Part shown: piece by piece, positions 32,734 to 41,808 of the stretch
How the letters are laid out: the number at the start of each line of letters is the position of its first letter
Numbering within the stretch: the first letter of the stretch is position 1
Assembly (NCBI RefSeq): GCF_037023145.1
Contig: NZ_CP146093.1
Span: 248,001 to 312,000 of the forward strand
Length of the DNA stretch: 64,000 nt
Direction: 5' to 3'
Source of the DNA: Ralstonia sp. RRA
Lineage (GTDB): Bacteria > Pseudomonadota > Gammaproteobacteria > Burkholderiales > Burkholderiaceae
The notes under the pieces: generated by a model
What the model saw: the letters and a program-made list of their open reading frames with translations, nothing else
Databases searched by the model: none
Told to the model about the DNA's origin: nothing
Position numbers and translations under genes: made by a program

Positions 32734-34188
32734 ATGAACACGACAACAGCGGCTTCCGCACAACAGCCCTCCGTCATCTATGATCTAGTCACGATAGGTT
32801 CCGGTTCGGCGGCTAGAGCCGCAGCGAACGAAGCACGTAGGCTCGACAAAACAGTCGCCATGATCGAACAGGGGTTGGCAGGAGGGACCTGTCTCAATGT
32901 AGGATGCGTTCCTTCAAAGACGTTGCTTGCGGCGGCTTCTGCTCGCATGTCTGCTGCGCATGGGAAGTTCCCAGGTATAGCGACCTCGGCCGGGCCTGTC
33001 GACTTGTCTTTGCTTGTCAGAGATAAAGATCAAATGATCGGGCACTTCCGGCAGTCTTTCCATGTACAAGCACCCAAGGATGCAGGTATTGCGGTATTTC
33101 GCGGCAAGGCGACCTTTGTAGCGTCAGATGAGCCAGATATCGTAGCGCTCGTCGTCGCGGACTCAGACGGAAACACAAACCTGGTGTACGCCAAGCAGGT
33201 ACTGATCGCCAGTGGGGCAGCGCCATTCATTCCTTCCATTCCTGGCCTCAGTGAGGTGGACTTTCTCACTTCCGGCTCGGCCATGTCCCTTGAGCAGGTG
33301 CCTGAGTCCATGCTGGTCGTCGGCGGCAATGCGATCGGTCTGGAGCAAGGTCAATTGTTCGCTCGACTGGGCAGCAAGGTTGAAGTGGTCGAGATAGCTC
33401 CTCGAATTGCACCGTTCGAGGATCCCGCGATTTCTGCGGCACTGGAGCAGGCGCTGTCAGCGGAGGGCATCATGTTCCATACTGGCGCCAATCTGACAAA
33501 CGTCGTACCACACGAGAGCGGGGTGCTTGCAACTGTCGTCGCCGAAGGACGTACTCAGCAAATTTTCGCCCATAAGATTCTCATAGCGACGGGGCGCCGT
33601 CCGGCAACTGAAGGACTCAACTTGGATGCTGTCAATGTGTCCAGGGGCGATCGAGGCGAAATAATTGTGGACGAACATCTGCGAACCTCAAATCCTCGCA
33701 TCTGGGCAGCGGGCGATGTCACTGGTATGGCTCAATTAGTGTATGTCGCTAGTGCACAGGGGACCGTGGCCGCGAGCAATGCTCTGGGCAACGAGCCTCG
33801 GTCCCTAGACTACACCGCCTTGCCCCGCGTCATTTTCACGTCGCCCGAGATGGCTGCTGTCGGCATGACTCCTATGCAGGCTGAGGCGGCCCAAATTGCC
33901 TATGATGTTCGTGAAATTCCGGTTTCCTTTGTTCTACGTGCTATTGTAAGTCGTCACGACAAAGGGATAATCAAGATGATATCCGAGCGTGAGACAGGAA
34001 GGATTCTGGGTATTCATATGGTAGGCGAATCTGCTGGAGAGGTTATTGCAGCTGCAACCTATATTATCTCCGCAGGACTTACGGTTGACCAACTTGCAAA
34101 ACAGTGGTCTCCGTACTTCACTATGGCGGAGTCGCTTAAAAACGTAGCAAGCAGTGCACCAACTTTGGAAGATTCGGCTAATGGCTAA
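32734..34188 (+). CDS. FAD-dependent pyridine nucleotide-disulfide oxidoreductase, MerA-like
   Basis: This 484-residue flavoprotein has the FAD motif IGSGSAARAAANEARRL, the redox-active disulfide in GGTCLNVGCVPSKTLL, the NAD(P)H-binding motif VVGGNAIGLEQGQLFARLGS and the ATGRRP/AAGDV motifs. The closest look is to the catalytic core of mercuric reductase (SPYFTMAESLKNVA near the end). It lacks both the N-terminal NmerA domain and the C-terminal vicinal Cys pair that delivers Hg(II), so it is probably not a mercuric reductase. I start it at ATG 32,734, because an upstream start would overlap the promoter. Confidence 0.8.
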   Translation: MNTTTAASAQQPSVIYDLVTIGSGSAARAAANEARRLDKTVAMIEQGLAGGTCLNVGCVPSKTLLAAASARMSAAHGKFPGIATSAGPVDLSLLVRDKDQMIGHFRQSFHVQAPKDAGIAVFRGKATFVASDEPDIVALVVADSDGNTNLVYAKQVLIASGAAPFIPSIPGLSEVDFLTSGSAMSLEQVPESMLVVGGNAIGLEQGQLFARLGSKVEVVEIAPRIAPFEDPAISAALEQALSAEGIMFHTGANLTNVVPHESGVLATVVAEGRTQQIFAHKILIATGRRPATEGLNLDAVNVSRGDRGEIIVDEHLRTSNPRIWAAGDVTGMAQLVYVASAQGTVAASNALGNEPRSLDYTALPRVIFTSPEMAAVGMTPMQAEAAQIAYDVREIPVSFVLRAIVSRHDKGIIKMISERETGRILGIHMVGESAGEVIAAATYIISAGLTVDQLAKQWSPYFTMAESLKNVASSAPTLEDSANG

Positions 34189-34274
34189 ATCTTATTATTA
34201 CTATGCGCTTAAATTTCAAGGGATCGTTTCAGGGTAAAGTTTCCTGATGTGAGCATGTTTGAGTTTTTTGCTAT

Positions 34275-34309
34275 GGCGGGATCGCTCAATGGGCTTCCCG
34301 CCTTTTTTG
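34275..34309 (+). terminator. Rho-independent terminator after the flavoprotein gene
   Basis: GGCGGG (34275-34280) pairs with CCCGCC (34297-34302) and is followed directly by six T. It lies 87 bases after the flavoprotein stop. The rest of 34,310-34,575 shows nothing I can identify. Confidence 0.75.
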
Positions 34310-34575
34310 TGGTGAATCATTAAAGAATTTGCCGATCTTGAATATATGCATAAAAACTCAGGGGGTGCCGTTCAGTCTGTTGACGAGAAAGATAGGATTC
34401 TTTTACTGAGAAATTCCCGTCAGAACTTCAATTTATCTTCTCTAAATTTGAAAGGTTGTCAGGCAATTCATGCGCGATGAGTAGACACGCTGGCCTGCTT
34501 CAGTGCCCCCGAGTACTGCGACCAGAAGGAAAGGGGTTATTCGTTTCATAGTTCGATTTCCTGCTGTGGGCTACT

Positions 34576-35376
34576 GCTTCGCAGCCGCCGTCACCGCCGA
34601 GGACGCGCTTAAGGCCAAGGCCATTTCCTGGGTCATGGTGGGCGGTCTCGCGGGCGCCATCATCGGGCCGCAGTTGGTGATCTTCACGCGCGATGCGGTA
34701 GCGGGCACGCCCTACGTTGGCAGCTTCCTCAGCCAGGCGCTGCTGCCGCTGATCGCCTTGCCGATCCTGCTGATGCTGCGCACGCCGAGCCAGACCCAGG
34801 CCGAAGCAGTCGCCGATAGCGGTCGGACGGTGCTGCAGCTCTTGGCGATGCCGCGCTATCTGCTGGCCGTGGCTGCGGGCGTGGTGTCCTATGGGGTGAT
34901 GGCGTTCGTGATGACGGCCGCGCCGGTGGCGATGGTCAACCACGGGCATTCGGTGGACAACGCCGCCCTAGGAATACAGTGGCACCTGCTGGCGATGTTC
35001 GGGCCGAGCTTTTTCACAGGACGACTGATGGTGCGCTACGGCAAGGAGCGCGTGACCGCCGTCGGCATGGTGCTGCTCGCCGCCTCCGGGGTGGTGGCCC
35101 TGGGCGGGCTCGGCCTGTCCCACTTCTGGGGCTCGCTGGCGCTGCTGGGCATCGGCTGGAATTTGAGTTTCATCGGCGCCACGGCGATGGTCACCGACTG
35201 CCACACCCCGGCCGAGCGGGGCAAGGCGCAGGGCATGAACGACTTCTTCGTCTTCGCCGCCACGGCGGCCGTGTCGTTCCTCGCGGGGTCGATCCTGCAC
35301 AGCTCGGGCTGGCAAGCGGTCAACTGGATGATCTTCCCGGCTTTGGCGCTGATCCTGGTGCCGCTGCTGTGGCAGG
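34576..35376 (+). repeat. Direct repeat B: second copy of the MFS gene segment
   Basis: This copy matches 31,063-31,863 in the same orientation. Together with repeat A it forms a 3.5-kb repeat-unique-repeat arrangement open to homologous recombination. Confidence 0.9.
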
Positions 35377-35411
35377 CAGCGCGAAAGCCGCTGCGATCAG
35401 ATCCAAGATGA
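34576..35411 (+). pseudogene. MFS transporter, N-terminally truncated second copy
   Basis: The frame carries the transporter from residue 122 onward (FAAAVTAEDALKAKAISWVM) to what looks like the original end (LLWQAARKPLRSDPR). The first four transmembrane helices are missing, and the codons before 34,576 are unrelated, so no functional protein is expected. A GTG at 34,503 could start a short fusion. Confidence 0.8.
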
Positions 35412-35456
35412 TCGAGCCGATGCGGGAGGCGTACCGTCTAGCGGGCGCCCCAGTCG

Positions 35457-35960
35457 TTACATCACCTGCTTCCACTGCCGCATCTTCGACAGTGCGTCGT
35501 CGTAGGCCGTAGCGGTGAAGAACTGAATCCTGCGTCCGAGGGTTTGCATCGGGCTCGTCGTGGGATCGAAAAGCCTAACGTCCGAATGGTGCGCCACGAT
35601 GTCGAGCACCCGGTTCTGGCCCTCTGCAAGCATGGTTTCCAGCTCGCAAAGGTCCCTGTTTGCGAAACGGCGTTGGAACATCCCTGAAAGACCTTCGGCG
35701 CGCTTAATCATTGTGTCCGCTGAGAAGAACGAAGCCGAAGGTCCAGGTGTCTGATCGTGTGCGAGCTGCAGAATCATCGTATTCCAGAGGATCACGTCCA
35801 CCAGAATCATTGCAGCGCTGGTGTGATGGCGCTGTTCTTGCCAGATCATGGCGATGCGCCTGTAGTGGTCCGCGGGGACCGTGGCGGTTACCTCCTCCAG
35901 CTTTCGGTGGCTGGTGCGAACCTTATCTAGGAGTTCTTGTTTTGTAGTCGGTAGCTTCAT
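35457..35960 (-). CDS. ClbS/DfsB-family four-helix bundle protein
   Basis: This 167-residue protein opens MKLPTTKQELLDKVRTSHRK-LEEV, the characteristic start of the ClbS/DfsB (DUF1706, DinB-like) family. ClbS protects colibactin producers by hydrolysing the cyclopropane warhead, and relatives are implicated in self-protection from DNA-damaging metabolites. Tyr/Trp residues and the HHTSAAMILVDVILWNTMIL helix fit the fold. It stands alone on the minus strand, convergent with the truncated MFS copy. Its substrate here is unknown. Confidence 0.7.
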   Translation of the reverse strand: MKLPTTKQELLDKVRTSHRKLEEVTATVPADHYRRIAMIWQEQRHHTSAAMILVDVILWNTMILQLAHDQTPGPSASFFSADTMIKRAEGLSGMFQRRFANRDLCELETMLAEGQNRVLDIVAHHSDVRLFDPTTSPMQTLGRRIQFFTATAYDDALSKMRQWKQVM

Positions 35961-36205
35961 TCGGAATCCTTAATCCATTGAGAATGCGTGTGTTTGTTGG
36001 TCGGAATGCGCTTCCCTATTCGAGTGTTGAGATGACGCATGCGTAACACTGAGTATTCCGACGTGGCTAGTTGCGCTCCCTGCGACGAATAAGCCACTGA
36101 TGGCACTATGGGGCATGCCATCGTTGTAACGTCAAGCGGGTGATGCGCGACTGCTCGGCGAGGTCAGCTGTTCATGGACCGCCGAATGCAAGGGTCCGAC
36201 TTGCG

Positions 36206-36748
36206 CTACGGCTGAAGCTGCTTCTGCATGGTGTTGTGGTTGTAGTAATCGCTGGCGTAGACAATTTTTCCGTTCAAAACGCGAAAAAAACTCGCACCGA
36301 AATAACTGATATTCGTGCTGGAGGGTGACGTCTCGCCACTGTTTCTCTTGGTGGCGGTGAATTCCCATTCAATCGCTACGCCATCGTCGGATGAAATCGG
36401 TTGCGAGCGGAGTTTCATTTTTCGATCAGGCAAAATTTGCTTCAGAAACTGCGAGACTTCGGTGATGGATTCCGGCCCGGTGCGGGATGCTTCATTACTA
36501 GTATTGAAATAGACGACGTTGGAGTCGAGAACTTTTTTCATATCATTGGTTTTCCCGCTATTCCAAGCTTCAAGGTATTGTCGAACCACTTTCACATTCT
36601 CTGGCTCTTGTGCTTCCTGCGAGGTGGCGCTATAGGCGAACGGGGCCAGGATAAGAAACATGGCTCCCAACGCCTGCACTGAGCGATGGCGCAGGCCCTT
36701 TGAAGATTGAAATGAATGGGATGCCCAAGTGTGCTGCATGTGTTTCAT
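36206..36748 (-). CDS. Exported SnoaL-like (NTF2-fold) protein
   Basis: This 180-residue protein has a probable signal peptide (LGAMFLILAPFAYSATSQEA). A SnoaL-like domain follows with the typical ENVKVVRQYLEAWNSGKTND helix and the cone-shaped sheet (MKLRSQPISSDDGVAIEWEF, ASFFRVLNGKIVYASDYYN). Members include small cyclases, isomerases and ligand-binding proteins, so the function is open. Base composition is more AT-rich than the ICE backbone. It precedes a long stretch without clear genes. Confidence 0.65.
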   Translation of the reverse strand: MKHMQHTWASHSFQSSKGLRHRSVQALGAMFLILAPFAYSATSQEAQEPENVKVVRQYLEAWNSGKTNDMKKVLDSNVVYFNTSNEASRTGPESITEVSQFLKQILPDRKMKLRSQPISSDDGVAIEWEFTATKRNSGETSPSSTNISYFGASFFRVLNGKIVYASDYYNHNTMQKQLQP

Positions 36749-38028
36749 AGTCGAGATTTTCTAAAGTCTGTTGAAATGAAGCCTGATTCAAAAAAATCGG
36801 TAGGTAATTTCTCTGCCATTAAGCTAATAAGGTTATGTTGTGATTGACTCCGAGTTGCTGTAACGGGACAGCGGATTTCTATATGTACTTCGGTGAGGAA
36901 TATCGGTTAATAGCGTTGCTGAGATGGTGTATCCCCGTGTTGGTAATTGGCTCGAGACTCAGGCAAGCCAATCGTTAGGAGTTGTTGAGCAATAAGAATG
37001 ATTGCTACTATTGTTATTTAAACATACTAACATCCTATGTTTAAAGAAGGAGGTGACAGCCTAGGAAGGGGGGGGGCATGGCGAGATCGCCACACGTGTA
37101 GCGCTGCGTGTGGGGACGGCCTTAACAGCTGAGGCGCTCGAACGTTTGCGGTCCCGGACGCTGTATGAAAACCCGTTCTCAACTTGAAGGTCCGTCCGGT
37201 AAAGTTTGCGGACGTATTGAACGCAGAGGTCAACATGCCCAGATTCATCGAGGGTCAAGACAGGCAGCAGGTCATGCTGCTGCCGGAGTGTCTGGGCGAC
37301 TCATGGACGAGTTGGGGTTGCGGCCTTGGAGTTCAGCGGCATACAGCCCCCCTCTAACGCCCCTCTGCACTGTTGAAGCTCTACCATGCGGTTAGGGATT
37401 GTTCGCCGTGCGCGTCCAACTGCACAACCGTTTAAGTGCAGCGCCGGATGCCAAAACCCTGCAGAGATTCCGTCGAGGGTAGCTGGGCTTGAGAAAGGTT
37501 GGATCCGCCCGTATTCACCTTGAGCCTGGGGCGTAGTGAAATGCCGGCACGGCGCAGTTCTACACCACACTCCAGAAACACGCCGGCCAAGGAGGTGTTA
37601 GATCCTGCATCGGGCGACAAGTAATTGCTCCGAAGGTGAAGGACTTCCCCCTGCGTGGACAAGACAAATCTCGTCGAACGAGTCAACGATAAAGCCTGAA
37701 CCAGTGTTGTAAACCCTGGGTACAAGTGCGATGCTGGCAAGCAAGTCGTCAAAGTACTTAAAGGCGACAACGCCCTCTTGCGGGACGGCCAGGCGCTCCA
37801 AGTCGTGATGGAACTTCGGCGCATCGCGAGCTGGTTCATTTATCCCTCTGATGACCATGATCAGCCTCCGTTCGACCAGGCTATAGTGCTGATAAAAAGG
37901 CCGCGTGGCTCGTGGCCAAATAATTGACGCGACCGCCGAACCAATAGGTGCGTCACCAGATGCGTATGCGCTATCATTGGGTGAATCCATGTTGGATGAT
38001 CCTATCTTTAGAGTATTCCCCAATCGCG
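36749..38028. other. 1.3-kb region without an intact gene
   Basis: The region is AT-rich to about 37,050 and then of mixed composition. Short frames on the minus strand (for example MVIRGINEPARDAPKFHHDL followed by ERLAVPQEGVVAFKYFDDLL, about 37,600-37,860) look like pieces of a real protein that change frame repeatedly, so a decayed gene is likely. I could not identify it. A dyad with TAAACAT and ATGTTTA arms at 37,019-37,043 contains CTAACATCCTA, which recurs at 41,655-41,665 upstream of the siderophore-receptor operon. Confidence 0.4.
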
Positions 38029-38727
38029 ATGACTGATGGCACCACACTTCCGCACGCGCCGAGGCGCTCCCTGGTCGACACGACGATTGAGCTGATCCGC
38101 CGTCAGATCGAGAATGGCGTCTGGCCAGTGGGTGAGAAGATTCCGAAAGAGCAGGAACTGGCTGACATGTTGAATGTAGCTCGCAACACCGTGCGGGAAG
38201 CTATTCGCGTGCTGTCGCATGGGCAGGTGCTTGAAGTTCGGCAAGGAGATGGCACCTATGTGCGCACCAATGTCGATCCTGTCGAGGTCATGCGTCGTAT
38301 TGGCCGTTCGAGCCTGCGCGAGCACCTTGCGCTACGCAGCATGCTCGAAACCGAAGCCGCGCGACTGGCCGCTATCAACCGCTCCAAGGCGGACTTGGCG
38401 ATGTTGCGCCGTCTCCTGAAGGCGCGCGGGGAACAAAGCGATCATGAATCGTGCGCCTTGTTCGTGGACGCCGACACGGCCTTTCACTGTGCCATTGCGC
38501 GGGTATGCGGCAATAATGCGCTGTCTGAGTTGTACCGCTACTTTTCGAACTCCGTTCGAATGAACACTCTGGCCGTGCTGGAGGATGAAGACTTGCCTGA
38601 GCCTGGCCTGGATGCCCATGAGGCGATCGTCGATGCGATCGAATGCCAAGACCCAGACGGAGCCGCAGAGGCTGTGCGTAATGTCGTAGCGCCGCTGGTC
38701 ACCGCGCTGAATCATCGTTCGGCGTAA
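38029..38727 (+). CDS. GntR-family regulator, FadR subfamily
   Basis: This 232-residue regulator starts at ATG 38,029 (MTDGTTLPHAPRRSLVDTTI). It has a GntR winged helix (IPKEQELADMLNVARNTVRE-AIRVLSHGQVLEVRQGDGTY) and a C-terminal FCD domain. The FCD metal-binding pattern shows Asp and His in DADTAFHCAIAR and His in LDAHEAIVDAI. FadR-type regulators usually sense small carboxylates. It points toward the TonB receptor operon on the opposite strand and may control it, since both regions share a short motif. Confidence 0.85.
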   Translation: MTDGTTLPHAPRRSLVDTTIELIRRQIENGVWPVGEKIPKEQELADMLNVARNTVREAIRVLSHGQVLEVRQGDGTYVRTNVDPVEVMRRIGRSSLREHLALRSMLETEAARLAAINRSKADLAMLRRLLKARGEQSDHESCALFVDADTAFHCAIARVCGNNALSELYRYFSNSVRMNTLAVLEDEDLPEPGLDAHEAIVDAIECQDPDGAAEAVRNVVAPLVTALNHRSA

Positions 38728-38989
38728 GCCGAACTGCCCCCGTTTCACCCCAATACGGAGCCTTGCCGATCCTTCGCCGCCGACACGCCGGGTGCTCAGG
38801 TTAGTCGTGCCTTTAAGCAGCTCCGTTCTGAGCGATCCAGAAGACCACATCCAGCTTGTTGTGGGGCGGGAAGCACCATCACGAGACTCCTATCGGGCGA
38901 TTGGATTCACCGCAGCTTGCACATTTCTCGCTCCATCGTCAGGCTATCTTGTTGCCTGAAGCGATTGAAGCGAGTGATAGATCGTGCAG

Positions 38990-41197
38990 TCAGAGCTTGT
39001 AGTTCAGCGTCAGCACAATGTTGCGGGGTGCGCCATAGACGACTTGGTTGTAGAACCCGCTCATAAGCGTGTAGCGCCGATCGGTTAGGTTGTTGACGGT
39101 CAGCATCAGGTCTATGTTGCGTGTTGCCCGATACTTGGCCATCAGGGAGGCTAGTGCGTAAGATTTCTGTTCCACATTGACGCTGGCACCTTGTGGGTTT
39201 GTTGCGCTCTGGTAAGTGCCGCTTTGCCAGGTCACCCCCCCGCCAACGGTCAACTTAGACCAATCGCCGGGAAGCCGATAGGTGGTGAATAGACGCGCAG
39301 TTGTGCGCGGAAGGTACGCACTTAGCCGCTCGCCCGTAGCGTCGGTGGAATTGAAGTGGGCAACGCCCCCATAGATGTTCCAGTCATCGGCCAGTTCCCC
39401 CTGGAGGTCGAATTCGACACCTCTCGACTTTGTCCCATTCACTGTGTGATACGCCCACGTACCATTTGGTAGCGCGTAGTTTTCCGCCTGCGCCAAGTTA
39501 TCGAGCCGCGTTTCAAACAAGGCGATCGAAGCATTCAGGCGCCCGTCTAAATATTCACCCTTCAACCCGACTTCGGTGTTTTTTCCATTGGTTGGCGGGA
39601 GCACCTGGTTGTTGACATTCCGGTAAGACGACTGCGGATTGAAAATTTCCGTGTAACTCGCATAGGCTGAGTAAGTGTCGTTGATGTCGTACACGACACC
39701 TGCATATGGGGTGAACTTGGCAGTCTTTTTGTAATGCGTAGGTGTGCTACCGTCGAATTCGTCGAGTTTATAGTTGTTGAATCGCCCGCCTAGAATAGCT
39801 TTCATGGAATCCGTTAGGGAAAGGCGCACGGCGCCATAGATGCCGCTTTGTTCGATAGTGGTATGCGTGCTGGTGAAACCGTTCGCTGCGAAATTCGGTT
39901 CAGGATACTGGCCGTCATAGCCGAAAATACTCGGCATAGGCATTGAAGGATAAACAAATCCACTGTTGTATTCATCCTCCGTTCGACGAGACGCCAGAAC
40001 CCCTAGGACCAGCTCATGCTTGCGGCCAAGTAATTCGAATGGACCACTGACCATTGCATCGAAGCTGTTCTGCCTGGACGGAGTTGAATCAGAGATCGCC
40101 AGCGGGATCATCCCCAAGCCGGTGTTTCGGTCTGGGTAACCGAGCGGCGAGAGGAGTCGAGCATTGGACTTCGAGCGCTGATTGGTAATGGTCGCGTTCA
40201 ATTTCCAGCCATTTTCGAATCCGTGTTCGATACCAATGAACGCGTTTTCTAACCGGTTGTCCCAGCGGGTCCAATCAGGCGCCATGGATTTCGAGCGCGA
40301 CCAATTTGTGTTTGATCCATCGCTAAACCAAAGCGGCACGCCGCCCCAGGTGACGCCTTTGGGCTTGATGTCCTGATAGTCATAGCCCATGCTCAGCACG
40401 GTATCGGGAGTGAGATCGACCTCGACTAAACCAAAGAAGGCGTTCTTCTTCTGCTGGTATCGATCTTGATATGAATGCCGATCTTGAGTGACGCCCACGA
40501 TTCTGGCGCGAACACGGCCATCCTCGGTCATCGGGGTGGAGACATCTAGCATGCTGCGATAGTTGTCCCATGATCCTGCGCTCACCGAGGCATTTGCTTG
40601 GAACTCGCGCGTCGGCCTCTTTCTCACCAGGTTGATCGATGCAGACGGGTTGCCTGCGCCCGTGAGCAAGCCCGTGGCGCCGCGCACGATTTCGATGCGG
40701 TCATAGAAGGCCGTGTCTAGAAAGCTTGCGCCATTAACGAAGCCGGTGGGGATTCCGTCGTATTGGAAGCTATCAATAGAAAAGCCCCTTGCATGGAAAG
40801 TCACTTGCTCGCTGCCCAAGGTGCGAGAGCCGACGCCTGTTGACTGTGCTAAGGCATCCTGAATTGTGTTGAGCTGCTGATCCTCCATGTGCTGCCGGGT
40901 TATGACAGTTACAGCTTGGGGCGTGTCCCGGATGGCAAGTGGCAGTCGCGTGGCGGCAGAGGTGCGTGGTGTGGTGTAGGAGTTTGAACCTTCGGTGGTC
41001 TCCGAGGAGGTTTCCCCGGTGACCGTTACCGCTGGGAGCGTTACAGCCTCAGGCACCTCGCCCTTTCCCGGGTCACCCAGCCCTTGTGCATCTGCCCCTG
41101 GCGCGGCCAGCACCAGCGCGAGACTGAACGGGCCGATGACCTTGCGACCCACGTAATTCGTGCTTGTAGCACGCGATTTATGTTCTGATTTTTTCAT
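38990..41197 (-). CDS. TonB-dependent siderophore receptor
   Basis: This 735-residue outer-membrane receptor has a signal peptide (FSLALVLAAPGADAQ) and a TonB box-like segment (LPAVTVTGETSS). The plug domain (RDTPQAVTVITRQHMEDQQL; IEIVRGATGLLTGAGNPSAS) is followed by a 22-strand barrel ending NIVLTLNYKL with no stop inside. The plug wording is that of the FhuA/FoxA/FpvA ferric-siderophore class. The N-terminal STN signalling domain is absent, so it is a plain transporter without an associated sigma factor. It is co-directional with the small gene at 41,210, 12 bases upstream. Confidence 0.9.
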   Translation of the reverse strand: MKKSEHKSRATSTNYVGRKVIGPFSLALVLAAPGADAQGLGDPGKGEVPEAVTLPAVTVTGETSSETTEGSNSYTTPRTSAATRLPLAIRDTPQAVTVITRQHMEDQQLNTIQDALAQSTGVGSRTLGSEQVTFHARGFSIDSFQYDGIPTGFVNGASFLDTAFYDRIEIVRGATGLLTGAGNPSASINLVRKRPTREFQANASVSAGSWDNYRSMLDVSTPMTEDGRVRARIVGVTQDRHSYQDRYQQKKNAFFGLVEVDLTPDTVLSMGYDYQDIKPKGVTWGGVPLWFSDGSNTNWSRSKSMAPDWTRWDNRLENAFIGIEHGFENGWKLNATITNQRSKSNARLLSPLGYPDRNTGLGMIPLAISDSTPSRQNSFDAMVSGPFELLGRKHELVLGVLASRRTEDEYNSGFVYPSMPMPSIFGYDGQYPEPNFAANGFTSTHTTIEQSGIYGAVRLSLTDSMKAILGGRFNNYKLDEFDGSTPTHYKKTAKFTPYAGVVYDINDTYSAYASYTEIFNPQSSYRNVNNQVLPPTNGKNTEVGLKGEYLDGRLNASIALFETRLDNLAQAENYALPNGTWAYHTVNGTKSRGVEFDLQGELADDWNIYGGVAHFNSTDATGERLSAYLPRTTARLFTTYRLPGDWSKLTVGGGVTWQSGTYQSATNPQGASVNVEQKSYALASLMAKYRATRNIDLMLTVNNLTDRRYTLMSGFYNQVVYGAPRNIVLTLNYKL

Positions 41198-41209
41198 GGC
41201 GCGGGCCGC

Positions 41210-41626
41210 TCATACCGAATCGTTCATGCGACCACCGGCGAGAACGTGCCGGCCCAGAGCCTCTGCCTCGTCACGGCTGGCGCGCGCGGCTTGCGGCGTG
41301 CCAAAGGCCTTTACGAGCATCGGCAGCATTTCCTCCAACTGCGCTCGCTTGGTCGGTTCGGGTTCTACATGTATGAGCGCCAGCAAGATGCCGTCCAGCA
41401 TCTCCTTGTGGCTTTTCAGCCAAGCACCGCGCATGACGCGATCGTCGTGTGCCTCATCCGGCCCGCCTGCGACGTAGATGAGGATAAAGGGCTTGCCGCG
41501 AGCGAGGAACTCATCCATCTCCGCGCACCAGGGGGCGCCGTAGCCTTCGTAGATGCTGGAGCCTTCGAGTCGGACTATAGGGAAGTCGCTGGCGTCGTGA
41601 ACTTTTGGCTGTTGCTGTTGCGACAT
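41210..41626 (-). CDS. Hypothetical protein upstream of the TonB receptor, 138 aa
   Basis: This soluble protein reads SDFPIVRLEGSSIYEGYGAP-WCAEMDEFLARGKPFILIYV and then HDDRVMRGAWLKSHKEMLDG. It has a strand-helix alternation reminiscent of small STAS-like or flavodoxin-like folds, but I do not recognise the family. It is 12 bases upstream of the receptor and surely in the same operon, so a role in handling the imported siderophore or its reporting is plausible. Confidence 0.6.
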   Translation of the reverse strand: MSQQQQPKVHDASDFPIVRLEGSSIYEGYGAPWCAEMDEFLARGKPFILIYVAGGPDEAHDDRVMRGAWLKSHKEMLDGILLALIHVEPEPTKRAQLEEMLPMLVKAFGTPQAARASRDEAEALGRHVLAGGRMNDSV

Positions 41627-41649
41627 GGTCTATTCCTTTCAGTTTATTT

Positions 41650-41666
41650 ACATCCTAACATCCTAC
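41650..41666. promoter_or_regulatory. Direct repeat in the receptor-operon upstream region
   Basis: ACATCCTA-ACATCCTAC is a tandem 8-bp repeat 24 bases upstream of the start of the 138-aa gene. The 11-base core CTAACATCCTA is identical to one at 37,027-37,037. It could be a regulator binding site. Confidence 0.3.
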
Positions 41667-41745
41667 CTTTGTTGAGAATTACTTGCAACTGAAATGGGCA
41701 TGGGCACACCGCCGTGCAGCGCCAAGTGACAGGCGAAATGAGGGC

Positions 41746-41776
41746 TTGACCTTCCAACAATGGGAGGCCCTACAGT
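41746..41776 (+). promoter_or_regulatory. CueR-type promoter for the DUF305 operon
   Basis: TTGACC (41746-41751) and TACAGT (41771-41776) are separated by 19 bases. The spacer dyad is CCTTCC-AACAAT-GGGAGG. This is nearly the textbook MerR/CueR copper promoter. No CueR gene is in the window. Confidence 0.7.
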
Positions 41777-41808
41777 GAACCCATCAACCTCATTCAAGGA
41801 GTTTTTTC

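Noticed and set aside
32734..34188. Annotation as mercuric reductase merA with a mer operon
   Set aside because: The protein lacks the C-terminal Cys pair and NmerA domain, and no merR, merT or merP is nearby.
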